Shown piece by piece: positions 35,829 through 47,817 of a stretch of 64,000 bases of DNA. Below the pieces are notes generated by a model that was not told the origin of the DNA, did not search any database, and saw nothing but the letters and a program-made list of their open reading frames with translations. The position numbers and the translations under genes were made by a program. The DNA is from Psococerastis gibbosa (taxonomy: Eukaryota; Arthropoda; Insecta; Psocodea; Psocidae), in contig OZ020487.1 in assembly GCA_963971405.1 (NCBI GenBank), positions 25,343,371 through 25,407,370 of the forward strand, written 5' to 3'. Position 1 is the stretch's first letter; each line of letters begins with the position of its first letter.

Positions 35829-37946
35829 TCATTCAAAAAGAGGAGTAGAATGCATTATGATGTGCAGCGGTGAGAAAGAGCAGTCATCAAAGCCATTTTT
35901 ACATTCTTCTTTTGACATTTGAGGAATTAGAAATAAAACCACGTCTTCTAAAAGAGAACGGCCGAAATAGAGGTTCTCATTTGCCTCACATGCTAGTCGA
36001 ATTACGCAAGCCTCTCCATTGTGACCTTGCCTGAAATTAATAAAGTTGAAAATTGAAGTAAAATTGCTGACCGTACTATACTTGTTTTATTGACAGTTGG
36101 CAGGGAAATATTTTAAAATTTGAATGGAAATTTCAGGCCTACCGCGGCTACGGAGTTATCTATAACAACACATGCACTGCCCCTTCCACTGATGAAAATA
36201 ATAATAATACTAATACTATTAATAATTTCAACCGTCTTCATGTGTCAGTAATATTTTCCCCATTCACTTTTTAATACTTAGCCATGGTGAAAAATAAAAT
36301 AAAATAACTTTGACAAATATTACCAAAAATATACCATACATAAACTAAGCAACCGGTTTCGGCTTTTTCTTTCGTCAGCTTCAGGCGTACATGCAACACC
36401 ACATTAAAAAAAATTGAGAATTGAGAATACAATATATTGGTATAACGAATAGAGAGTGGCTTTGAACATCCATCGTGAATACATTGTGGGGTGTATTTAA
36501 GCTGGGTCTACTTTCCTTATCCTAAAGCATTTGTTTTGTCAATTGAACAATCATATTGCCCAATATAGGACGGCGAACGTACCCAAGAATTTCGAGAAGG
36601 GTTTCAGTACATGGTACAATACTGTGGTAAAATTATTGGCTATAATATATATTCAAATTCCGAGTATAAGTAACTCTGTAGTACATACGTTATGCCCTGC
36701 AAGCAGGGAAGGACCGGAGTTCTCCCCGGGGGAAACTTTTTTTATGAAAAAATGAAATGCTTAACGCATTATGACAGCAGTTTAGGTTGAACAGACGAAG
36801 ATTCGTATGCATAACTGCAAACGGTCTCATTATTGCAGTAATATTTTCCACATAGGCACTTTGTAATACTTCGTCATAGCAAAATATAAAATAACTCTTG
36901 AACTATTAATAAAAATATATTTAAAGCGACTGGTTTCAGCACTAGACCATCACCAGGCTACTGGCGGCAAGCTCCACTAGTTAGCTCTGATCTTCATATC
37001 AAAGTTACATAGTTTCAAATTTTTATCCTGAGTTCATAGCTTTTTTAAATTTCTATTGTCTCTAGGGAGTCCAGCAACAAGGTGAAAGGTTTTCAAATCA
37101 ATAAAATTACAGAGATGACCTGCCATATTTGAAAAATATTGATAATAAATTAATAGGCCTAATTAATAATGTACATCTTTAAGTTCATACCTAGAAATGA
37201 ATTGCTTCAGATGGTCCAAGACTTTTCCCTGTCTTGAACTTTTGCCCCAATTGATTACTTCATCAGGTTCAATAAAAAGGTTGTCATGGGGTGGATAATA
37301 AAATTCTTCAGGTTTTTTCTTCTTTTTCATTTTGTTCTTTTGAGGCTTCTTTTTCTTTTGACCTTCAAAGAATGCCAACCGATCCGGAAACGGGTATAGG
37401 AAGTCATACTCAATTATGTGACCGTAACCGTTCAGAATTTTCTCGGGCACCACATCTTTAGGTAGAAAAGTTGAAATTGCCAGTGACACCTATTGAGAAA
37501 AATTGAATTGATTCTATTTAATTCATTCTTCTAGTTGAATACCCCACATAGTATAGTAGTACATACAATAGAATAACATACCGCATATTGTTAATCACCC
37601 AGATCTGCAGCACTTATAAAAATCATATTAATTTTATGAAGATTCCATTCAAAATCATCTATAGGATCGGCTTTTTCTTTGGGGGCAAAATCTACGAACA
37701 ATTCTGCAACCTAACTACATTACTTTTGGTATTGTGTTTGCTATACAAGGAGCATATTTAGTATACAGTATTGACAATACTAGAATCTCTAGGGGCCTTT
37801 AAAAAAAATGAACTTACAGCAAGAGCTGACCCTTTTGGCAAGTCCAGGTACCTCTTCATCCTGGAATGTTTCCCATCAAGCTTTCCCAACACTTCGAAAA
37901 TGGAAATTACAACTAGCAAAGCTACAGTATAAGGTAATGACACCAT
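35829..37946 (-). CDS. DM4/DM12-family secreted protein, gene E (3 exons, last intron lost)
   Basis: Exons on the minus strand are 37946-37818, 37489-37191 and 36030-35829, giving 209 codons plus TGA. Exon 1 has a signal peptide (VALLVVISIFEVLG) and SRMKRYLDLPKGSALA, with L in place of the usual F before P. Exon 2 is long (299 nt) and includes a lysine-rich insert (PQKNKMKKKKKPEEFYY), a positively charged patch unlike the other members. The last exon fuses the usual exons 3 and 4: it contains NGEACVIRLACEA and then ECKNGFDDCSFSPL with no intron between, so the last family intron has been lost. The remaining intron phases (0, 2) match the cluster. It is the only minus-strand member besides gene A. 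Function is unknown. Confidence 0.88.
36242..36990. repeat. Two related dispersed repeats in intron 2 of gene E
   Basis: Two similar blocks at about 36242-36400 and 36834-36990 each run CAGTAATATTTTCC..CA, then TAATACTT.G.CAT, an A-rich part with AATAACT, and then CAACCGGTTTCGGC or GACTGGTTTCAGC followed by a CA-rich or CATCA segment. The CCGGTTTCGGC motif is common at insect retroelement ends. A partial match also occurs near 59340. The element class is uncertain. Confidence 0.5.
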
Positions 37947-38295
37947 TATTCACCGAGTTTAGTCACCTTCCATTTGGGCTGCTTGCTGAAGACAAATGAC
38001 TTCAAACAGTGAGGGGGCTCGCAAAGTTTGTCTTGAATAATTTCTGATCACGACGGATGGCATGTATCATTCTGTTTCCAACTTCCTCCTGCCTGTATGT
38101 TATCTCACAGCTTATACACTCCCATTTTAACGGATACTTTATTGCATCTATTAGCACTATCGAGTTCTATAATTTAATGACGACCAGTAGCAAGAGCCGA
38201 TCCAGCCCATTGGGGGGGGGGGGGTCAAATGTGGGTGGGCAGCTACCCCATGCCCCCCTATATCCGTCTACGACTTTGAATCCCCCCAAATACAT

Positions 38296-38296
<1 letters not shown>

Positions 38297-38330
<34 letters not shown>

Positions 38331-39775
38331 TTCGTGGGGCCTACTCGTTTGAGTTCCTATAAGCGTCGACCTAGAAGGTCTTTTGCTTCCACGTTTGCCG
38401 TCTACGCCCATCTTATAACACCAGTCTTTTTGATAAATTCTAGTGTTTTTGTGATGGGATTAGATCGGATGGTTTCCTCTTCTGACCTAGGGTGGCCAAG
38501 AGTTTGGTATCGAGTTTTTCCCAGCGCTTCACATTCAAAGAGAATGTGTTCAGCTGTTTCTTCTTCAACTTCACACAGTCTGCATCTACTGTCGTTTTTC
38601 ACGCCAACCCTATGCATGTGTTTGTTGAAGTGGCCGTGGCCCGTAAGCGTGCCAACCACCCTTCTAGCTTGCTCTCTACTTAAAGAGAGAAGCTGATCGG
38701 TGAGCTTTTTACTAGGACCCGGAATAACCTTCTTAGCAAATCTGCTTTCCGGGACTTTCTTCCATTCCTCTGCAGTTTTTCTCTGCACCCATTTTTGTAC
38801 AGAAGTACGGGCCTGGCAATAAGCCATCCCATACTTAGGTTCTGCACCAATGAATGGCGTTTCTGCACCTTTTCGAGCCAGCTCGTCGGCTCTTTCATTC
38901 CCATCAAAGTTCGAGTGAGCCGGGACCCAAATCAGCGAGACTGAGTTTTCCCGACACACCGTTATTAGGAGGTTAATGCAGTGCCACACCATTTTTGATG
39001 TGATCTTTATAGCCTCCACAGCCTTAATCGCTGCCTGCGAGTCTGTATAGATAATAATGGTTTTGCCCTTGCATTCCATTTCCATACACTCCTCTAGGCA
39101 TTTTATAATGGCCCCTACCTCAGCCTGAAAGACTGTAGCATATTTGCCGAGGCTTAGGACTATGGATTTGTCTACAGTTTCCCCATAGACTCCTCCTCCA
39201 GCCCCATTTTCCATTTTCGACCCATCTGTATACCAGACTAGGTCATTGTCCCCTGTTTGATGTTCTTCAGCATTCCATTCTTTTCTAGCTGGAATTCTAG
39301 TGTTAAATGGTTTGCTGAATGAGAGCAGGGGTGTCATTCGGTCTGACGGCATTAAAAGCGTGTCTTCCGATATGCTTTTAGTAATATTGGAGTGGCCTGA
39401 CCTTTTGCTTCTCCAGCAGCCTTCCAGCTCCAATCTATAGGCGCCCATCCTGGCCTGTGCTTCAATGAAGACTCCCAGGGTTGGCAGGTTCAATAAAGTA
39501 TTCAGGACATCCCCTGGTGAAGTTGACATTGCTCCTGTGATACAGAGGCAGGCCAGCCTCTGGAGCCCATTCAACTTGGTTGTCACTGTGACCTGTGTAG
39601 TCTTGGTCCACCAAACTACACTTCCATAGGTAATCACCGGCCTAATGACCATTGTGTAAATCCACATTGCCATTTTGGGCCTGATTCCCCACGTTGTGCC
39701 TATTGCCCGTCTGCAAACATAAATTAATTGTTTAGCTCGGTTAATAGTTTTTGTAATATGGGGATTCCAGGTAAG
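38297..39775 (-). mobile_element. Recent 5'-truncated LINE insertion with RNase H domain
   Basis: A 10-bp target duplication CAAATACATG lies at 38287-38296 and 39776-39785. A poly-A tail (T run on plus, about 38297-38327) marks the 3' end. The minus-strand frame is open from the truncation point to the stop at 38402, about 457 codons. It begins in the reverse transcriptase thumb (LTWNPHITKTINRAK, IRPVITYGSVVWW). It then has an RNase H domain with its acidic residues (YTDGSK, QAEVGAI, YTDSQAAI, HSNFDGNERADELA), then a terminal CRLCEVEEETAEHILFEC zinc-knuckle-like motif. RNase H plus this C-terminus places it in the I/LOA/R1-like group. The intact frame and target duplication imply a young copy. 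A related fragment is at about 48968-49624. Confidence 0.92.
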
Positions 39776-41190
39776 TCAAATACATGTTAGACCAACATAT
39801 AAAGTTACTGTAGATGAGGAAATTCATGATATAACTTATTACAAAATGATATCATTACAGAATGCAAATTTAGCTTTCAAAATAGTGCGACAAATTAAAT
39901 CTCTATTAATATTTGTATAAGCAAAACGTTGCCCTTGATTACAGACAAGGGAACAAATAGTAATGTTTATCTTGTATGTTTGCATCAACAATATAGTTTG
40001 ATTCGGTTTAATCAATTTTAAGACCTCCCCTTTGTAACTCCCTTCTCAGTCCACTAATGCCTTATTACATTTGGAATACCCGTACCATAATACGTATGGT
40101 ACATAATACGTACCTTTACCATAATTTAAAATTCAAAATTTACCTTTGTCAGTGAGATTACCTAAAATAACACGACTTGTCTTAGTCAAAAAATGGGAAC
40201 CATTCTATGCAAGGTTTGCATCCAAGCATTCAGTTCATTCAATACCTACGTGTAGTTTAGACGTAGTTTAGGAGTCTCAGTAAGGTAACTGCATTTAGGG
40301 TTTCCTGTGCACTCTAAGACTCTCTATATAATCTGAATATAAGAGATGCTGACTTAAAACGTCTAGGAAAGCCCGTCTATACTTTTAGTAAATTTAAAAA
40401 CGTAATAAATACTTTTGTATGCTATAGTAGTAGGCTAAAGGGCATTAACAAAACAAATAGTCCCAGTAACGTGGTGTTTATTTGAAACAAATATTGCAAC
40501 GTTATTGCCTAGTAGTGGACGTCACGCCTAATAAATAGACAGTCAACGGAAGGAACATCGACCTAACTGTACAAGGGACAGCCCGTGCTTTCTCAATTAA
40601 CAGGGCAGAATGAACATGTTGCAGCGGTGGCTCCCCCTGACACATATACTGTACCAGTCATTACTTAGATACCCATCTTCTCATCCTCAACCCAACTACT
40701 CAAATTTCTAACCGGAGCAGTTGGCAGAATGAATCGATTTTCAGATATTAGTAAGTATCTTTTTCCAAAGCTTTGGTCTAGACTCTAGTGTAAAACTTAG
40801 CAGCAGACAAATTCCTTCTACGGGCTAAACAAATTTAAATTGTTTGGTATCGTCATTAGTTGTCATACAGTTACGCGGATTTGATTAAATTCAATGGCAA
40901 ATTTAATTTTGAAATTTTTATTGACTTATCCCGTGTGTGATGAATTTCAAATTTTTAGATGCCGTATTTTTTTTCAAATTTCCAGCAGAAATCAAATACG
41001 AAATATAATTGCGATTTGTTGGCTCGATTTAAATGCAGTAGACCTATACTATACCTACCTATACCATAGGTACTATACTGTACTGTCTAGCATATATTGT
41101 AGCAAGGTGAGCATTTTGGGAAGGCATTTCTTCCGGTCTCCGCTGCAACGTGAAACCACAGCTTTAGCAATTGAGAAAGCCAATGAGATA

Positions 41191-41655
41191 TCGTCACCCT
41201 AAAGTCAGAAGGGCGTACCTACCATCAAAAGCAACATTTCGAGATAATTTCGTTCTTGCGTATATGTATGCTACCATCAGTCAGATATGCCCTCCTATGT
41301 TAAGAAACTAAAAGTAATTTTGGCGCTTAGTCTATAACATTTTTATTATTTTTTAAATCTGATGTGTCTATGGTTAGAAGACTAGAGTCTGGACTTGGAC
41401 TCCATTTTGTTCTTATCTATTTCTCTAGTGTGTTCTCTTTCTTTTTGTCGAATCCACGTGCAAAATGTAATATTTAATAATGAATAATAATAATAAGAAA
41501 TACATGAAGTTGATTTATTTCTTCATCCTAATCGAAAATTTCCACCTTATTTTTTTTAAGATTGATTTTTTTCAGTATATGCAAAGTTTGAGCTCAATAC
41601 ATTCAGAGCGTAACTCAAAAGTGTTGCTTACGCCCTTCTGAGTTTAAAGTGACGA
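41191..41655. mobile_element. Tc1/mariner-type MITE (TA target, about 27-bp TIRs)
   Basis: The left end TCGTCACCCTAAAGTCAGAA, followed by GGGCGTA, is matched in inverse by TACGCCCTTCTGAGTTTAAA, followed by GTGACGA, at the right. TA flanks both ends (41189-41190 and 41656-41657). The 465-bp interior has no coding sequence. It lies about 680 bp upstream of gene F. Confidence 0.8.
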
Positions 41656-42338
41656 TATATCTGGAATCCAACAAAAGAGCTAAATAGACCAACGTTAGCT
41701 GTTTCCCCATTCAGCTTCGATCGCAATTCGTCTCCAGTAGACGGAATGGAAGATTGCAATTAGGTGCCACCTCGAGGCAGCAGGTACAGCGCACCCGTCG
41801 TCTTCGACATCTTCCCATTATCCTACCCCTCCCCCCCACCCCCCATCCTCCTCAATTCGTATTCCTTTCCTCTTCTACTTAATTCAAAGTTCCGTCTGAA
41901 AATGGAGTTGTTTGTTAATGGTGACACGAGAATGGACACTTTCATGCTATTTTCACACGATGCGACGTCTAGATAATCGATACCTGAAAGTCATGGCATT
42001 GAATCCTATACCAGAAAAAGGCAAACACTCACTCAAGGCAAACACTGCACTATGTAGCCAAGGTTAATATATTTAACAGAAATTTGCATGATGCAGAGTC
42101 TGAAAGGGCAAGTTTAACGTACAATTAGAGATCGGTGTCAGTGATGGAAGGCCCCACACTAATATATTATTAACAATATGAAAACGAACATGCTTTCTAT
42201 CTGGCGAGTCTTTAATTACTGATAGTCTGCGACTAATTTTTCTTATGTAGTTTCATTTTGTATGAATAAATATAATGTACTTGTATGAAAAAATGTAATG
42301 TACTTGTACTTAATGATATTCTAATTTAGTATCTCATT

Positions 42339-45300
42339 ATGATTTCAGCATTATACTACTTCGCAATGTTGGGTGCTATAGCGACCGTATTTTTAATTTC
42401 TAATGTGAGTTTTGCAATAGCTCTGGAAAGTTTGCACAGATTTGAGAGCAAGTCTGATTTACAAAATGACATAATTTTGGCAGAAAAATACGACAACAGC
42501 ACCATGATACGTTCGAGACATAGGCGGTATGTTGTGTTTCCTGAAGGAAGTACTTTTACAGTAAGTATAAAATTTACTTAGCCTTACACAATGATTTATT
42601 ATAGGTAATAGATAATTCAAAAATTGAAGTGAGGGTGCCTTGTTAAAATTAATATACAATATTATTATTTTATTATTATATAACAGTGACACCACATGGG
42701 CAGTATTACTTTTGTGTGCTGTACTAACTATGTAGGCAGTCATTATTCCTTAATGAAATAAAATTAAAAGAAATGATATGAAAATACTGTACACTTTAGG
42801 TACTTCCCAGTCAATATTGCGTGGCAACTGTAATAAGCAACAATGATAGCAACAGGAATCGAAAGAACTGAAGCACTATATTTTTTCGGTTTCATCAATA
42901 ATGTCGAAACATATTATATATATATATACATATATATTCACGGAGCTTATTAGGGTTTTTTATCATTTTCAATTCCTAGTCATAGAGTAATTTACAGTAT
43001 TTACCTAAGGTTAATTCAGAATAGACCATTACGATCGATGCAACGTCTTGTACTGTACACACATTCGAAATCATAGCTGATTACGAAACTACAACATTTG
43101 TAAAAATGTTAAAACAGACGAATAATTTCCATGTAACATCCGCTTCGATGTGTTCCGCAATGGCCCATCCTAACTATCCAAAAGTTTTGAAACCAGAGGA
43201 AACAGAAAATTTGTAAAAAGAAAGTAGTAAATAAACGTTAAATTGAGTTATCCTACATTACAATAGAAAATCCCAATTGGACAATGTAATGTTAGTTTTA
43301 GGTACCTACTCAACTTCCAAAAATTAATAAAGTGCATTCCTTCTTACAGTATATGATACAACAATCACATAATTATACGAAAGTAAGATATAAAGTAAGA
43401 TTCTCAGTGTCAGTTACAGGTAGTTATCGTAGGTTGCAGTGTAGTCAAGGCCTCGTGGACAATATTCCTCCCTAGCAACATTTATTGTTATTTTGAGACC
43501 GTAACCGCTGTGTGGTGTGAGCTTTTAAAGTTTCCATAACACCATAGTCTTAAATCAAATTACGGATAAACTGCAAAACGAACTAATTCTGGAAGTTTTG
43601 GGCTCAAGTTTGGTTCCAATTAGCTAAGGTAGGCCTATTTAATTCAATCACGAGAGCAAAAACACATTATTTGGAACTCTAAAAGGAAATAAGAGTCCTC
43701 TCCAGTAATACCTAGCCTTTTCTCGTATTACTGAAGTTTTCCACCTAAAAGGAAAAGTCGAGACTCGAGATCACGCGAAGTATTTTTATTTGCTGAATCG
43801 CAGAGTTTGAATGTCAATAATAGTTGCTGGAATCTGGTCCAAGACAAGATCGGAAGGAAAACTTCTCGTGATTTCTGAATTCCCCAGAGAACAACAAATT
43901 CTCCTCGTTGCCATATTGATCTAAATATCGTCGCTTTACTCAAATTTATTTTCTGCATGCGAGTAAATAAATTTAACTAACTTACTCGTACGTCATACCC
44001 ACAGTAGGTCTATTTCTACAAAAATTATTTTATTTCATTTCATTTTTATGAGTAATCAGGTGCGTCATTGTTGATCCTTGGTATGAGGAGTTGACCCCAA
44101 GCCATTGAAAAAATTAGGGTATTCCATACTTTCGTTCAGAATAACAATAAATTTACTTAAACAACGAATCGGTAAAGAAAAAAAAAAGAACTAAAGCAGT
44201 GAAATGAAATGAAAATACAGCAAAGGGCTACTCTTACAGCTAACCTAATTGTTGTATAATACTACTAATTTAAAGTAATACCGCATAAGGTTTCATGAAA
44301 AAAAGTAAACAGACAAAACATATTAAATCTGGAAAAAACATAGACTCACTCATTCACACATTACTCCCAAAGAATTGATGGCAGGCTAAATATATCTAAA
44401 CAGTAGTAGGCTACCATCTACCATAGCACACCCCTGCCAATCTTTCGATGTACCTACATATTCCAACTTATTACAGATGGGTCTTTGTCTTCAATATAAT
44501 GTTTACGATCCAATTTTCTCTCAAAGTGTTAACTACATATTGTCTTTTGATTTGCCTAATGAAACAATTCACGCTAAAAATGAGAGAATAAATGACGCGG
44601 CAAAAGCATCAAAGAAAGTAGAGCAGAAAATATTGCATAGAGAACGAAGAAGTGTATATCAAGCTTTTGAACTATTGTTTCAATCGTAAGTGACAATGGA
44701 TGAGATGGGTTTCACTAAATAACATTATTAATAATATTTTATTAATCTGCTCGACTAAACTGTCCTAATAAAACAATAAATTGAACTAAACAAAACATCT
44801 ATCTAAAACAATACATGTAACTAAACAGTAATCCGTGTCGTGGTTAGGTGACATAATAAGTTGAGGGTCAATTCTATTAGGAGTAGGCTATATCAATATA
44901 TTCCGTTTTAATAGGCAAATACATTGGAATATCGTAATAGATTTGTAAATTTTGGAAAAGAGGTTTCAGTTTTTAAATGGGCTCAAACGATGCTACATGA
45001 AAATAGAGTAAACTTCCAAATTCACAGTAATATCCAAAGATTTATAGTTAAATTATAAAAATATAAAAATACGTTTATTTTTTTAAGTGCCAAAAACGTG
45101 CATTATCAGCTCAAAAAGAGCGCCTACATACTTAGGTGGCTATTCCACTGGCAAATTTGCTTCACTAATTTGCTTCACTAATCATTAATAAGTCTCTACC
45201 ATATTATAACTTAATTTATAATAGATAAGTTAAGTATCCACATAATAGTCTCCTTAAAACAAAACAAACAAAAAATCTCAAAACACAAGTGAATTAGTGA

Positions 45301-47258
45301 AGCAAATTTGCCGGTGGAATAGTCACCATAGCCCGTTTCCGCTCATCCTTTCTTCGGCGGAAGGCCGCTCTTTGGAGGAATTTATGAACGCATGACGTCG
45401 TCAAACGTATGGAAATCAACTACTTTGTTATTTTTTTTAAATAAATAAACGAGATATCTTTTGATTTAAATTTGAATGTTTCCTCTTTTTTAAATACAAA
45501 GAATCCATTTCAACAATTTTTTCAGCTCTATATATTATGGTTTAACTTGAAAGGGGGATAAGAGAAATACAATAGAAAAGGTGAACTTTGGAAGAAGTTT
45601 TATTTGAATATAATTTATATACTTTCTGGGCGCAATTACAATATTAAATCTGACGAGGGGGGAGTGGAGAGAAGACTACATAGAGAATATATATTCATCT
45701 ACCATCTGTTATTTTAATTACACCCTCATCAATAAGTTTCATTAACTATTAACTATTATTTTGCATGCTCACATTTGCATGAGTTAGTCGCATGGTAATT
45801 TATGTACCATAATGAAGCACTACATAATGAAGCACCTATCATTATGTCAATAATAGGTGGTACCTATACAAGTGCATCATGAGGTAGAAAGATTCAGCCT
45901 GCCTTTATTGTTTTATCATAATTCTTGTTCATTCATTGCATGCTTGATTCCTTGTAGATTGCATTTTGTGTTAGTGAAAAAGCTCTCACCGGATATGACA
46001 GTATATTCACGGAAGGTGTAAATTGGGCTTTGTCGTACGATCTGCCAAATGAAACTTTGCATGAATTAGAGAACAAAGCCAAAAGACCAGCGCCGATGCG
46101 TCGACAAAAGCGAGAGCTTTTCCGCAAAGTGGAAATTCTTATGAACTCGTGAGTCATCAGCTAAGCGAGTTTTCATGTTATTCAGTTCAGGCTTACCAAG
46201 CTTACACCCTGTCTTCTAGCCCTTACTACTTTTTAAAACTATAAACGTTAACTTTAAAACTATTTTTTACTTGAACCGCTAAATGACTACTATGAGTAAT
46301 CAAATTTCATAAAGAAACATGAGATAGGCAGGAAAAAAAAATTATTTTTTGTACCTTTTGTATCAGGGTTTAAATATAAAAATTTATATAAGATTATCTC
46401 GAATGATTTTTATTTTTATACAGCAGCATTTATTCGGAAAAGAGAAGAGAACCTGCTATTATCAGATGTAATGGGAACCTACTGTATAATGCGATCTTTA
46501 TCTTCGCAGCTTGTAATTTTTTTCGTACATATATAATTTTGAAGAAATTTAAGGCCCAGTACACGGTAATTCTCATAAATGCACAAGTATATAATATATT
46601 TGTTTTCCTGTTCAGAGCTGGGTTCAATGGCCAAGACTGCGTTCTTCGTACCATTTGTGAGACATCTCAATTAATACCACCAAGACAAGGTGTCGTTCAA
46701 GAATTAATACGGCTTATTTTTACGTAAGTTTGGTGAGACAATCTATAGGTACAGTTCGTAGGCTACGAAACCATACAGTAGGCGCCTATTGCCTATTCTG
46801 GAAATACCATCGTACAGTAGAATGTACAGTACTGTATGTGGTAAATTAAAAATTACAAAAAGAATGGAAAAAAGAAAGAATGGAAAAATGAAAGAACGCA
46901 AATAGAAAGGATTTTCCTTGTAAAATCTGATAGTTGAGACTTTGTTTAATTTTTTAGCCATGCGAATATTACAATATATAGGTATACTGTGCCTATCGTA
47001 AAATGTTTAAATCTCTAATTTTAACTTGTAGTATTGTTTTGTATTCGGCTCTTACCTTTTGTGGTTTAATGCGTTTTTTTCTTCAGGTATCCCCTGGAAA
47101 AAGCAGCCGCCAATTTGAGGCCTGGAAGACACAGGGCATACGGCTTAGCTAACGAGCTAGGATTGAATGACCGAGATTGCTACGAACTGTTCCCATGCCC
47201 AATTTCCCTTTTACAACTGTTGTTAAGGTTCGGGACGAAGCAAAATGACGATATGTAA
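42339..47258 (+). CDS. DM4/DM12-family secreted protein, gene F, with two alternative exon 2 copies
   Basis: Common exons are 42339-42560, 46616-46723 and 47087-47258. Exon 2 can be 44477-44685 (2a) or 45958-46148 (2b), giving 236 or 230 residues. Exon 1 has a hydrophobic signal (MLGAIATVFLISNVSFAIA) and RSRHRRYVVFPEGSTFT. An internal TTTCAG followed by an ATG at 42366 leaves open a start 9 codons later. Exon 3 has NGQDCVLRTICET and is 108 nt, as in genes A and D. Exon 4 has DCYELFPCPISLL. All phases are 0, 2, 2. Both exon 2 copies end in TC and complete the same serine codon. No second exon 1 or exon 3 is seen. AATAAA lies at 47435-47440. A foldback MITE sits between the two exon 2 copies. 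Function is unknown. Confidence 0.87.
44477..44685 (+). CDS. Gene F exon 2a (candidate mutually exclusive exon)
   Basis: The 209-nt exon lies after ATTACAG and before GTAAGTG. It encodes MGLCLQYNVYDPIFSQSV, then LSFDLPNETIHAKNE and a basic site HRERRSVYQAFELLFQ. It starts in phase 0 and ends in phase 2 (TC). The DLPNET.H core is shared with exon 2b, so the two are duplicates. Confidence 0.85.
45135..45327. mobile_element. Palindromic foldback MITE (copy 3) between the two exon 2 copies of gene F
   Basis: The left end GGTGGCTATTCCACTGGCAA is matched in inverse by TTGCCGGTGGAATAGTCACC at the right, with TTCACTAATTTGCTTCACT / AGTGAATTAGTGAAGC just inside. The interior TTAATAAGTCTCTACCATA and TAGATAAGTTAAGTAT are shared with the copy at 31650-31867. 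TTA flanks the left side only (ATA on the right). Confidence 0.78.
45958..46148 (+). CDS. Gene F exon 2b (candidate mutually exclusive exon)
   Basis: The 191-nt exon lies after CCTTGTAG and before GTGAGTC. It encodes IAFCVSEKALTGYDSIF, then NWALSYDLPNETLHELEN and a basic site MRRQKRELFRKVEILMN. It starts in phase 0 and ends in phase 2 (TC), exactly like exon 2a. Confidence 0.85.
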
Positions 47259-47690
47259 AAAATACAAGAAATATTTGCGTTTCTTATGAGTCTACAATAT
47301 TTATCTCTGTTCCTGATACTACTGACACTACTGTAAAACTGTAAAACTATTGTATAAGCCTACATAACCTATCTTAAATTTACTGTGGGTCAGAGAAGCC
47401 CACGAAGGATAGACAAACATTACTTCTGAGAACGAATAAACGATAAACAGGAACCGATTACGAAATACTACCCAGATTCAAAAAGGTTGGACCACCCTTA
47501 TTCACGATGCATTTCAGTTTCTATCTCTGTCAATTCGAATAATATATCATTTATTTTAATGTAGGAAGTAGCCTAACTATTCCTCAATCAAATGAGAAAA
47601 AATTCTCCCTATTAGGTTTAAAACCTATCTGACAAGACAGCTTTGCTCAAACATATGCGGAAATCATCAATTCAAAAAACCTGGACCACT

Positions 47691-47802
47691 TCTTCTTCTT
47701 AAGGTTGGCAGCAACTCCCTGCATATCGTCCTCCAGTTTACTCGGTCCTCGATCTTCCTCTCAAGTTCTTCATATGATATTGCTCCTGCGTCTCCTTTTA
47801 CT
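47691..47802 (-). mobile_element. LINE 3'-end fragment inserted in the left inner repeat of the Tc1 element
   Basis: The minus-strand frame reads YEELERKIEDRVNWRTICRE, then LLPTLRRRR, ending in an AAG-repeat tail. TGGACCACT is duplicated at 47682-47690 and 47803-47811 and brackets the insert. The peptide is a LINE C-terminal end; only about 110 bp are present. Confidence 0.8.
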
Positions 47803-47817
47803 TGGACCACTACGTTT

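Larger units (their letters stand above)
37947..42338. other. Intergenic region between divergent genes E and F
   Basis: It contains a recent LINE insertion (38297-39775) and a Tc1/mariner-type MITE (41191-41655). A G-run next to CCGATCCAGCCCATTGG near 38190-38220 may be the end of a worn hAT element. No gene is seen in the remaining sequence. Confidence 0.5.

Noticed and set aside
42339..42365. Possibility that the first ATG of gene F lies within an intron end (ATGATTTCAG) and translation starts at 42366
   Set aside because: It cannot be decided from sequence. I kept the upstream ATG but noted the alternative; both give a signal peptide.
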